A DNA stretch of 64,000 bases, taken from Gari tellinella. Lineage: Eukaryota > Mollusca > Bivalvia > Cardiida > Psammobiidae. Both the position numbers and the translations under genes were made by a program. Under the pieces are notes generated by a model. That model saw only the letters and a program-made list of their open reading frames with translations, ran no database searches and had not been told where the DNA came from. The stretch covers positions 83,569,321 to 83,633,320 of the forward strand of contig OV277857.1 in NCBI GenBank assembly GCA_922989275.2, written 5' to 3'. Below, piece by piece: positions 30,400 to 40,271 of the stretch (position 1 is the first letter of the stretch; each line of letters opens with the position of its first letter).

Positions 30400-32100
30400 A
30401 GACCCTCTGCCTCTACCGTACCGGTCTGTAGAGTATTTATTATAAATAAAGTTATCTATGTCTCTACCGGTCTGTAATGTCTTATCATTTTATGAAGGGA
30501 CGGGGGATCTAGATGTGCATACTCTATTTGTTCAATTTCTAGCTTTATATAGATCTATTAGATTCTAGATCTATAAATAAGACTCCCCTACCGGTTAGCA
30601 ATGTCTATTGTATGGGAATAGATTACAAGGGGAAGGGCCGAATCTAATGTGAGAACTTGTGGCCCAACCATATTTTCTATGTATATTTGTGGAATAAAAT
30701 ACGTTTAAATTTATAGATTACAAAAATAAAAAAGACTCTATGCCTCAATATACCGGTCTGCTATCTATTAGTATAAGACCATGGTGAACGACCGATTCTA
30801 CACCGTGTCACTCCGACAACACGAATTACTAACTTAAACACATTCAATCGAAACCAAATAGTTTGCAGTCCATAGATATATAATTTAAATCATAGAATCA
30901 ATATTGAATTCAGTAATTTGCAAACAAGTGTTTTTCTCCATCCAACAACTTCCGGTTTAGAAATGAAAGTAAAGTTTGCGACGTGCGATTTTATTGGCTG
31001 ATTGAAAATAGAATGCATATACCGGAAATATATGTAAATATATATAGTTCTAATGATTTTTGTTGAAGTTGTTAATCATGCAGTGATTAAAGTCTTGCAT
31101 TAACCCAAGTTCAGCACAAGCGAGACAATGTGAAACTGTTATCAGTAACTTATTTAGTTTGACAGAAGCTCGGGAACGCCCTCGCGCGAATGACTTACAT
31201 CAGAGCAGACGTTTAAATTAACGCGTTTACGCTAAACCTTTATTTCATTTGCAAACCAATTGGAGCCTGATCAGACGCCGGGTATTCCCGCGTTTGACCA
31301 GGCTCCAAAGTGTTGCCACTCAGATTAAAATGAATAGGCAGAGTTATCAAAAGGTTGACATTCTATACATTTGAGTGATTTGCGTTTGCATTTCGTTTGC
31401 GTTTAAACGGGAAAGAATTCTCCACTGTACGGGAGTACACTCGCGTGAATTATTCAGCCAATGAAATTTGTGCTTACAAACGCTCTAACTTGACCTGAGG
31501 CCAACCGGAAGTTAGGGGGTGGAGATAATGTGAGGCCGAAGATATTTATTTTGATAGAAAATATCATATCTATGGACTGCAAAATATTTGGTTTCGATTA
31601 AATGCGTTTTAGTTAGTAATTCGTGTGGTAGAAGTGACACGGTGTAGACTTGTTGTACACCATGGTCTTATAATAATAGATAACAGACCGGTAGATGCCT
31701 CGCGCAAACCCACGTAGATCTTTTTCTCTTTTTTTAATTTCATTCCCTAACAAAAGACACTGCTAACCGGTTGCGGAAAAATCTAATAGATATAGATCTA
31801 GAGTCTACATCTAATAGATCTTATACTTATATAAAGCAGACCGGTATAGAGGCATAGGGTCAACTCACATATATTTATCTATTTTTTTAAAAAAGATGTT
31901 TTGGTTTATTCCATTCTAATACAATAGACATTTTAACAGGTCGTAAAAATAGGGTCTAGATCTAGAAACTTATAAATCTAGACTTTGACTACAATCTATA
32001 TATAAATTTAGTAAAAAACCAACACCTTATTAAAGTCTTCAGACCTGCAGAGACTTAGATTCTATATAATAGTTCTATTATCTTTTTATCGGTAGAGTTA
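30400..32100. mobile_element. Foldback element with ~600-bp arms and ACCGGT sub-repeats
   Basis: The left half (30400-31190) and right half (31440-32100) are inverted copies. Examples are AAGACCATGGTGAACG against TGTACACCATGGTCTT, CACCGTGTCACTCC against its complement at 31640, and GTTTGCAGTCCATAGATATA against its complement at 31565. Each arm repeats TACCGGTCTG..ATCTATTA and TACCGGTTAGCAATGTCTAT. An Hp6 MITE sits near the centre. No transposase is seen. Confidence 0.8.
31200..31430. mobile_element. Hp6 MITE at the centre of the foldback element
   Basis: Right terminus GTTTAAACGGGAAAGAATTC..CCACTGTA and core ATTGGAGCCTGATCAGACGC / GACCAGGCTCCAAAGTG. The left terminus is degraded. Confidence 0.75.
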
Positions 32101-32406
32101 TAGATAGAGTAAACACATGCACATAATCAGTCGATAACTATGGTGCCTGTGATTTAAATGTCCCATAACTGTGACGTTGGTATTCAATTTTCGCGTACTT
32201 TTATTCATGTATAGACAGAAGTTTTTTCTAGGGCAAACAGAATCAATACACATGTACATAATCATTACACTGATGTGTAGGCTTTTGCACGTGTACCTAT
32301 GCAAGTTATAATCTTGTTTACGAGTAGTGCGTTCTCATTGCGTTTGAGTGTATCTATTTGGCATTGAAGAGAAAAGAACCCATTCATTTGCAACGTTTTC
32401 GTAAGT

Positions 32407-32517
32407 TTAATCTTTCTTCAAGTGGCACTTGTCAAGTGTACAATCACAGTTGGTCATTTTAGTGATGATCCAGTCCGATACACATGTTGGTAGGTACCCA
32501 TAGTAACGAGCAAGTGT
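32407..32517 (-). pseudogene. SDR copy 4 relic: isolated exon 6
   Basis: All 111 nt are open and keep acceptor, stop and the TLARYYGYLP...CHLKKD protein end. About 130 bp of intron 5 homology follows upstream. No exon 5, 4, 3 or 1 in the right orientation is found nearby. The exon is intact, so it is either a recent relic or a usable stray exon. Confidence 0.8.
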
Positions 32518-32628
32518 CTGAAACAATGTTCGTATAGTAGCCTTGTGTTATAGAGAAAACGTAAAGTATGCATACTAACGAAACATTTTACGTCATTTTC
32601 AAACAAGTGTGTATGACCTGCAAAGTAA

Positions 32629-33017
32629 TACAGTCGCACTTTGATATCTCGAACTCGGTTTTGTCGAACATACCCGTAGTTCAAAGTTAAAACGTGGCTA
32701 ACCAATTCATGTGGTGAACTATCGGTTAGTCGAGTTAACCCTTTACCTCATAGCCTGTTTCTAGTTTTGAAGACAGGTGACCACTAAAAGCAGGTTGAAA
32801 GTAAAGCAGAATGTGCCTTAAGGCACATTCTGCTTTACTTTCAACTTGCTTTAAGCTAAATTCTGCTAGGATATATAAATAATTTGTAATGGTTATTGTT
32901 CATGAGGGTATAAACTGGAACTATTTTCTTCAGCGGGACGTATAAATCAAATATGCTAAAAGTCGCTTCTATAAGGGAAAGGGTTAAGCGAGTTCGATAT
33001 ATCGAAGTTTAACTGTA
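32629..33017. mobile_element. Hp4 MITE interrupted by an Hp3 MITE
   Basis: Left part TACAGTCGCACTTTGATATC... and right part GCGAGTTCGATATATCGAAG..ACTGTA belong to one Hp4 copy split at a TTAA. The host copy has also lost about 57 bp of its central hairpin. Confidence 0.88.
32739..32983. mobile_element. Complete Hp3 MITE nested in Hp4, TTAA duplicated
   Basis: 245 bp with ends CCCTTTACC and GGAAAGGG between TTAA (32735-32738) and TTAA (32984-32987). Hairpin AAAGCAGGTTGAAAGTAAAG ... with tip TGTGCCTTAAGGCACA. Confidence 0.9.
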
Positions 33018-33235
33018 CGTTTAACACTTTCACTCTAAATGACGCCAACAAGCGCCCTTGCAAATAGTTTGGATCCTGATTAGACGCCGCATAACGCGGT
33101 GTCTGATCAGGATCCAAACTGTTTGACATTCGAATCGATATGTTCAAGTCATACTAAATTGAATCTTACTTTGAAAAGATCTTGAAAACAACAAAGTTGA
33201 AGCAGACGACAATAAAACGGTGAAAGGGTAAAATT
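33018..33235. mobile_element. Hp1 MITE copy
   Basis: TTTAACACTTTCACT at the left and ACGGTGAAAGGGTAAA at the right. Core GTTTGGATCCTGATTAGACG with tip CCGCATAACGCGG. Confidence 0.8.
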
Positions 33236-33399
33236 CTAGCGATTGATTTGGCAAATAAAGAGTTAAAACATCGATAAATAAGCAATACGCATGACAATTA
33301 CACTAACGAGTGTTTGAAATGGCCATACTCTGAATGGCTTCTCTTTATCAGTATTGTGAAATCAAATTTGAGTCTGAAAGTTTTGTACTTCAAAGCATC

Positions 33400-33595
33400 A
33401 ATTTGAAACTTTCTCCAAAGCCATAAATGTATTCCTCGATAAAATACAACAGTACCACTTTATACAGTCACGAATATGCACTATTAGAGATATTTGCTAT
33501 ATCTTATCGGATGGTAGCTTAGAACAGAGTGAAGATAAAACAAAATGCGCCTTCAGTCACATTCTGCTTTACGTTCTGGGATGTGGGATGTGGGA
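33400..33595. mobile_element. Hp3 remnant
   Basis: ATAAAATACAACAGTACCAC, ATGGTAGCTTAGAACAG and GCACATTCTGCTTTACGTTC-like arm segments indicate a truncated Hp3. Confidence 0.5.
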
Positions 33596-33598
33596 TGT

Positions 33599-34178
33599 TC
33601 TACTCCCCATGGCGACAAACGGATACTGGGTACATCGCCGCCCAAGGCCAAGCTGCAAAAAATCGGAGGTGATCTGTCCAAGAACATGCAGCACGCTAGG
33701 CCCACCGACATTTGGGTCTGCCCTGATGCCAATGGACAGACTTCAAGTACAGTCGAACTTCGATATCTCGAACTCGGTTATGTCGAAAAAATCAGTATTT
33801 CAAAGTTAAAACGTGGCTCAGCCACGTTTTAACTTTGAAACACGGGTATGTTCCACTTAACCGAGCAGGAAGTAATGTTATTCATGTATCGAAATATCGG
33901 CTAGTTCGTGATAAGCGAGTTCGAGATATCACAGTTTGACTGTAATTTGTTAATAGACTCTGTGCTCCCAGGGTATGTATTTGAACCAGTCGCTTCGGTA
34001 TATGTAACCCCGACAGAAAGCATAGAAAACTAGAAAAGGCTAAAAGATCACTGACACTAACCATAATAGATGGCAGATACCCGTAAGGAACATGGTCCCG
34101 TGTGTAAATAGGCGGTTCAGCTTCATCTCCCATTCAACTTAGCATGCAGAGCTATTCATCTCTCATATTGCAGTCTAC
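33599..34178 (+). repeat. Inverted duplicate of 10960-11530
   Basis: Plus-strand counterpart of the block upstream of the exon-2 array in SDR copy 2, with the same Hp4 insertion at 33748. A frame reading PPKAKLQKIGGDLSKNMQHA is open here and in the sister copy, but is not recognised. Confidence 0.88.
33748..33944. mobile_element. Complete Hp4 MITE, 197 bp
   Basis: TACAGTCGAACTTCGATATC at the left is complemented at the right (GATATCACAGTTTGACTGTA). Central hairpin AAAGTTAAAACGTGGC / GCCACGTTTTAACTTT. Confidence 0.88.
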
Positions 34179-34794
34179 ATTTCAACAGACAAGCACTACA
34201 TACACTACATAACTGATATCGAAGCCATATTTAAGTGGCCATAAAGACTGGTAAAAGATTGTCAGAGAAGTGCTCTTATGAGGTCATCTTATCAAATGAT
34301 CTACTAGTTGTAAGCTTTTTGAAACTCCAAGCTGCCACTCACGTCTATGGCACTCTACAATGTAGAAAAAGACGGATTTGTGTGGATTCTGGAAATAAGA
34401 AAGTAGATGTTCTTGCTAGATTTGGCAATAACTGAAGTCGCACAAGAGGAGAAATCAATAGCCATACAGACACTGATGGAGCAAAGCTCTCTCAGAGATG
34501 ACGTCTGTCTACTCGACAGATAGAAACAAGTATTTATCGTCAGGTTATGCAACGGGCAACCGATTCAATATCCATATAAACATCAAGTTTAAGCCGTCTC
34601 CATTTCCGGTATTTTCCCACAGAGCATATTTTAGAACAATATACACATTTTGAGGAGAAAGGGAAAATGGTAGCCAGTATCTACCTCGCTACAGACTAAA
34701 CTTTACGGACAGATGGAAAAGCTTAGGAAGAAGTCATTCTTCATCGCTGGATCTGGTGTTACCATGTAGCTAGGAAACGCCGGTAAGTAAGTAG
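34179..34794. other. Insertion inside the duplicated block, unrecognised
   Basis: This stretch separates the duplicated flank from the exon-2 array and has no counterpart in copy 2. A 66-codon plus frame at 34235 is not recognised. Confidence 0.4.
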
Positions 34795-34854
34795 GTATTG
34801 GTTGTAGGTTTTAGGTAAGATGTAGCCATGCGTTTGAGCGATGGGTGGATAATT

Positions 34855-35085
34855 AGGGTTGCACGGCTCTGCGACACAAAAACCGTCATATAGCGCCAAT
34901 GAATGGCGAATGTTGGTGAGATGAGATGATGATATCAAGCAGATGATTTCGGCTAATCTTAATCGCTGGAAAGCATCGCATTTGATCTAAATCATCGACC
35001 TACTTTCCAATTAGTTCGTGGCAGAGGGAATAATCTCGGTATAATAAACAGAAACAACTCTCTATGACAATTTAGCACCAGAACC
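34855..35085. repeat. Dispersed repeat shared with 47520-47725
   Basis: Shared marks: GTCATATAGCG, AGATGATTTCGGCTAAT against AGATGATGTTGGCTAAT, and TTCGTGGCAGAGGGAATAATC against TTCTTAGCAGGGGGGATAATC. Confidence 0.7.
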
Positions 35086-35484
35086 ACGACACAGTATCGA
35101 ACTCGGGCCTATCTGAAAAAAGAATACTTATCATATATGAATCGTAGATTTCGGGCATGACGCTGCCAGGTATTAGGGTGAGCTCGGGTTTCTCTTAAAG
35201 CGACTCGCAGCCAGATGGTGAATTTGCAAAAATAAAAGAAAATACTCAAATAAAACAAAATGTGTAGCATTATCGTGCATCTGGCATTAGAAAAATATGA
35301 TCAGTCTAAAACATCCTTAAGAAAAGTCTTCTCAAGCCTGATTTTTTTAGATATTTTCCATCGCTTCATCCGTTGCGTCGAAAGACGCAACATAAATTGA
35401 TCCAGGGCTCAGACATAAACCCGAGCCGAATTATGTACTCTCCATCGCTACACACTGAAGTACGTGAAAAGGATCCTAAATATA

Positions 35485-35600
35485 TGAATAGCCCGGTGGT
35501 CGAATAGGCTAAGAATTTTACTTATTTTGCTGTATGTCCCCACATGCCGGGTCCCGGGTGCGAATCCCACTAGAGCTCAATATTATTTATTATGGAAATG
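35485..35600 (+). mobile_element. tRNA(Leu/Ser)-like SINE head
   Basis: TGGTCGAATAGGC (A-box-like) and GGTGCGAATCCC (B box) with a long variable region, then an AT-rich tail. Acceptor pairing is poor, so it is not a functional tRNA. Confidence 0.6.
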
Positions 35601-36309
35601 CTTTTGTTAAACAGAATTTCTTATCCTAAACTAATTCTTACCCGTTTATACAAGCGTTTGACATATATATTTACAAATTACTATTTTAGATGCTAAATCT
35701 GGTTGCGAACCTCTTTAAATAAGGATAGCAATTATATATGGATTGTAAGTATTGGACACGATGTAGATTGGTTTGGACGAGCTCGGGTTAATCTGAAACT
35801 TGAAATATTTATCATATATGAATTATAGGTTTCGGGCACGGTGTTGCTAGGCGCATTGACGTGCTCTGGTTTATCTGAAATAAGGAAACTTATTATTTTA
35901 TATGGAGTGTAGGATTCAGGCAAGATGTAGCCAGGCATTTTGACGAGTCGGGTTTTTCAGAAATTAAGAAACTTATTATGTATGTATTGTAGATTTCGGG
36001 CACGGTGTAGACAGTCGCTTGGACGAGGTCGAGTTTTTCTTGAATGAGAATACAAATTATACATGGACTGTACATAGGTTTCGGGCACTATGTAGCCTGG
36101 CGTTTTAACTAGGTTGTGTGTAACTGTAAGGACATTTATGAAGTATGGATTTTAAGTTTAGAACACGATGTATCCAAGCGTTTAGATGAGTTTATCTGAA
36201 ATAAGAATATTTATGAGCAGTGATTTTAAGTTTCGGGCATTATGTTGTCAGGCGCTTGTACGAGTTCGGGTAAACTGAAATAATGATACTATTTATGTAT
36301 GAATTGTAG

Positions 36310-36510
36310 GTTTCGGACATGATGCTGCCAGGCGTTTGGATGAGCTCGGGTTTACAGTGTTTGCCGGTTGTCTATACCCTGACGGTGACGGAGCACGGAA
36401 GTTGAAGTCCAGTTCTTCCAGAAGCTTGCATGTAGTACCTCTAGATGTTTGCAAAGACGAAAGTATTCAGGCAGCGCATGAGTATGTCGTCAAACATCTG
36501 CCTAAATATG
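36310..36510 (+). pseudogene. SDR copy 4 relic: isolated, inverted exon 2
   Basis: 201 nt open, encoding FGHDAARRLDELGFTVFAGC and VVPLDVCKDES, preceded by the normal TTGTAG acceptor. The donor site reads AAATATG|GCACAG instead of GTATG, so splicing is probably lost. It lies opposite to every other SDR exon, and no exon 3 follows on the plus strand. Confidence 0.82.
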
Positions 36511-36689
36511 GCACAGTTCAAAATTCCCCTTGTCTGGAGTTCTGACATAGGATGTGCATGTACAATTTGTCACACAATTTTCATCTAGATAAGATAAGAG
36601 TTACTTGACAACTCATAACAATTTGCAAAAATCATCAAAACCATTTTTACATGATTAGCTCTTAGCAAGCACGCCTTGTAACCATAGTA

Positions 36690-36970
36690 ACCAATTCAAA
36701 CAGTTTGGATCCTAATGGGATGCCAGGTAATGTGGTGTCTTATTAGAATCCAAACTGTGGAACACACTGACCATGTTTTGAAAAGAAATTAAGAAAAGTC
36801 TATTTTTAGAATAGTAGCAGACCGATAGTTTCAGAGCTAGGAGGGTTGGGATTAACCTAGCTTTACTGGTTCTAGCAAAAAATACCAATATGAAAAACGT
36901 TTGCAAACAGCTTGGATCCAGACCAGGCCCCACTGAACTTGAGACCTGATCAGAATCCAAACTATGTCAC
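36690..36970. mobile_element. Two adjacent diverged Hp1 cores
   Basis: First core CAAACAGTTTGGATCCTAAT / TTATTAGAATCCAAACTGTG (36697-36757); second GCAAACAGCTTGGATCCAGA / CTGATCAGAATCCAAACT (36902-36963). Confidence 0.7.
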
Positions 36971-37079
36971 AAAGTTCCTGTTTCTATAAAATAAGGGTTG
37001 AAACAAGTTTTAGAAGTTTACCACGCATCATTTTCATATGGCAGTTATTCAGTGTTGAATAAGATAAATACACCTCTTA

Positions 37080-37290
37080 ACGCCTTTACTTTATTCTTCC
37101 AATAAAGAAAATAGTTCCACTTAAAACAGTCCTGAATACAGTATCAATATAAGAAATACATGTATTTCTATATTCTATAAGGTTGTTGCTTAAAGCAGGT
37201 TGAAGGTAAAGCAGAATGTGCATTAAGGTGCATTCTGCTTATTTTCAGCCTGCTTTAAGTGGTCACCTATTTTCAAAAGTAGAACAGCTA
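37080..37290. mobile_element. Hp3 MITE copy
   Basis: Arms AAAGCAGGTTGAAGGTAAAG and TTATTTTCAGCCTGCTTTAA with tip TGCATTAAGGTGCA, then TGGTCACCTATTTTCAAAAG. Confidence 0.75.
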
Positions 37291-37369
37291 ATACTAAAGG
37301 TGATACATACCCCCACTATAAAGCACTCTGTCACACTCTGCAGACGTTTTCAATAAGGTTTTACAATAA

Positions 37370-38480
37370 GGTCAAAGGTGTAAGCCAAGGTCAAAATGAC
37401 TTAAAAATGGTATATGACACTCTGCAACTCCTGAGTAACATTTATGCCAAGTATCAAGTAAATGAGGTTGAAAGTGAAGGAGGAGTCCACCGTACAAGAG
37501 TTTGCCTGCCAATTTTAGACCAATTTCAAGACCAAAGGTCAAGGTTACAGAGATTTACTACTCATGAGTAACATTTATGCCAAGTATCAAGTGAATCAGG
37601 TTGAAAGTGAAGGAGGAGTTCAAAGTACAAGATTTTGCCTGCCAATTTCAAGGCCAAAGGTCAAGGTCAAGGTCACAGAGACCTGAAATTTGTGTCTTGC
37701 ACATATACTACTCCTGAGTAACATTTATGCCAAGTATCATGTGAATCAGGTTGAAATTGAAAGAGTTCAAAGTACAAGATTTTGCCTGCCAATTTCAAGA
37801 CAAATTTCAAGGTCACAGAGATTTGAAATTTGTGTCTTGCACATCTACTACTCCTGAGTAACATTTATGCCAAGTATCAAGTGAATCAGGTTGAAAGTGA
37901 AGGAGGAGTTCAAAGTACAAGATTTTGCCTGCCAATTTCAAGACCAATTGCAAGGAAAAAGGTCAAGGTCAAGGTAACATAGACCTGAAATGTGTGTCTT
38001 GCACATATACTACTCCTGAGTAACATTTATACCAAGTATCAAGTGAATCAGGTTGAAATTGAAAGAGTTCAAAGTACAAGATTTTGCCTGCCAATTTCAA
38101 AACCAAAGGTCAAGGTCAAGGTCACAGAGACCTGAAATTTGTGTCTTACACATCTACTACTCCTGAGTAACATTTATGCCAAGTACCAAGTGAATCAGGT
38201 TGAACGTGAAGGAGGAGTTCAAAGTACAAGATTTTGAATGCCGATTTCAAGACCAATGTCAAGGCCATAGGCCAAGGTCACAGAGACCTAATATATGTGT
38301 CTTGCACATCTACTACACCTGAGTAACATTTATGCCAAGTATCAAATGAATCAGGTTGAAACTGAAGGAGGAGTTGAAAGTACAAGATTTTGCAGACAGA
38401 CCGACTGAACGACGGCCGACCGACCAACCGACAGGCTGATTCCAGTATACCCCCCTCAAACTCTGTTTGTTGGGGTATAA
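37370..38480. repeat. Tandem repeat, seven units of ~130-160 bp
   Basis: CTCCTGAGTAACATTTATGC begins each unit (37430, 37561, 37713, 37853, 38013, 38161, 38315). CAAGTATCAAGTGAATCAGG and TACAAGATTTTGCCTGCCAA follow. It ends in GACAGACCGAC-type sequence. Confidence 0.9.
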
Positions 38481-38519
38481 CTACAAACTGGCTATGTTTT
38501 TTTAACGCATCACCTTTAA

Positions 38520-38710
38520 TTTATTCCTACACTGAAATTAAGAATACATTGTATAAGTTCTATTTTATACAGTCTTGCATACGCATCATTAGAAATATGT
38601 TCTATATAGATGGTAGCTTTAAGCTGGCTGAATAGAAGGTAAAGCAGAATGTACCTTACGGCCTATTTTTCAGTACTAGAAACAGGCTATGGAGTAAAGG
38701 GTTAAACAAC
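38520..38710. mobile_element. Hp3 remnant
   Basis: GATGGTAGCTTTAAGCTGGC, GGTAAAGCAGAATGTACCTT and CAGGCTATGGAGTAAAGGGT give one arm and the terminus. Confidence 0.6.
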
Positions 38711-38829
38711 TTTTCAAGTGCCTTTACTTGGTCCCTTAATGAGTAAACTGTGTCAACCAGAGTCCTGAAAAACATATTCACATTAATTCGTTTTTATTTA
38801 TAACAAACGGTATACTGTTCTCTACAAAG

Positions 38830-39330
38830 TTCAAACAAGAGGGCCTGAAGGCCCTGATATCGATCACCTGTTGTACTGAAGCCTGATAGCTTTACTTTCT
38901 GTTTCACTAGCTGTTTTAATCTAAATCCATTCAAATTTGTAGTATAGCAAGTAAACAATTTTGGAAAACAACCTCATAAGTCTAGTATAGTAGAGTACAT
39001 CAAGGGTAGTTAACTAGAGCCTAATACTGAAATGAAGCCTTTTCTAGCATTTCAAAGTATATCAAGGGCAGATAACTATGGCCACACTGATTAGATTTCA
39101 ACAATATTTGCACTCCTTCAAAAACTGATAGCATTTTCAGCAATTCAAAGGTAGATAACTCTCGACCTATTGGTCCGATTTCAACCATAATCAAAAGTAT
39201 CTGAACTCTTACGGTCATATACAATCTGAGCAAGTTTGAGAAAGATTGGATAAAAATTGTGACCTCTAGCCTGTAAACACCCTTAAATATGGCATTAAAA
39301 ATTTCAGCAAATTTTCGATCAAATAGATAG
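38830..39330. repeat. Degenerate repeats shared with 48000-49000
   Basis: ACATCAAGGGTAGTTAACTA, AGTATATCAAGGGCAGATAA and ACCTATTGGTCCGATTTCAA recur here and in the 48-kb region in loose order. No coding sequence. Confidence 0.6.
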
Positions 39331-40188
39331 ATGCAATTTTAATGCCAATGTATACAACATGGCCGCCGTGTAGTAAGGTTTCCTTATACGGCATGAATGA
39401 AATACCTAAATATGGAAAAACGAGATCTCGCGAGACATGTCATGGCGTCGAAAATCACAATAAAAGACGGGCGGGATTGAAAATATTTTCCAATGTCCAC
39501 AAGGAAGTTATCAGATAGCGTAAGCTGTGAATAAAAAAAAAAGTTTTAAAGCATTATAAATTAGCTTTTTTGAATCTCGTGCTATTTAATAACCACTTTA
39601 GATTTGTGTAGAGATGCTAGCGAATGGTAGCTCTATTTGGCTGCCAATAGAGCTACGTTATCGTATCGAAGTAGATCGCACACATCATAAACTTCTTGAA
39701 AGAACAATATAAAGAGCAGGAAAAATGATTTAAGGTAGTCAACACATACTGAGTCATTTTGAAAAAAAAGCTTATAGCATCATGCGAAGTTGGAGCCTTT
39801 GGATATTTTCAAGGATAACGATTGGTCGACATCAACCAACTTTTATCCAAAAAAATATATAAAGGTTCCATCGCTCAGTTTGGACCTCAAACAATGCCTT
39901 CAACTTGGCATTTTTAAAATGGCACATAATTGGTTGGATCACCTTAACTCATGTTCACACCACCACTGTCCTTGTATCACCAAATAGAATTTTTTTATCA
40001 GGAAGAATGTTGCATACTGACTGGACCGAAAATCGGTCTCCAAGGCCGATTACTGATCACTGCAGATTTTACATGTGACTCAAAATACACAAGACTCATA
40101 CAACATATAGGCCTACCTGTCATGAAAATAAAATGAAAATTACTTAGATCTGTCCTGTTTGAACTTACACTTATCAATATGAACTTAC
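39331..40188. other. Unresolved stretch 3' of the SWIM-like gene
   Basis: Contains a short hairpin at 39620-39655 (GTAGCTCTAT.TGGC) and a 65-codon plus frame (39790) I do not recognise. Later exons of the gene at 42.7 kb should lie here or further left; none can be identified. Confidence 0.35.
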
Positions 40189-40271
40189 ATGCAAAGTATG
40201 TGGTGTTTCATTTTTCTTTTGGGACCTCCAGCTCTTGGCTCTCACATTACATCCGCGTTCTGTCAATTTCA
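40189..40271 (-). CDS. Exon 2 of the SWIM-like gene
   Basis: 83 nt between acceptor TTCTTTTTCAG|TGAAATTG and donor TTTGCAT|GTAAGTT. Encodes KLTERGCNVRAKSWRSQKKN and ends in phase 0. Both splice sites are strong. Confidence 0.5.

Larger units (their letters stand above)
34795..36309 (+). repeat. Exon-2 5' fragment array upstream of the relic exon 2
   Basis: About nine units of roughly 80 bp run into the true exon 2 copy. Unit starts lie near 34803, 35147, 35740, 35826, 35910, 35988, 36075, 36152 and 36225, then 36307 (real acceptor). Each reads like GTAGGTTTCGGGCA..ATG, GCCAGGCGTTT..GACGAG, TTCGGGTTTATCTGAAATAA. The array is interrupted by a dispersed repeat (34855-35085) and a SINE (35485-35600). 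Confidence 0.85.

Noticed and set aside
30174..30401. 75-codon plus-strand frame as a gene
   Set aside because: The minus strand of the same stretch reads as a Tc1-like transposase end, so the plus frame is a shadow.
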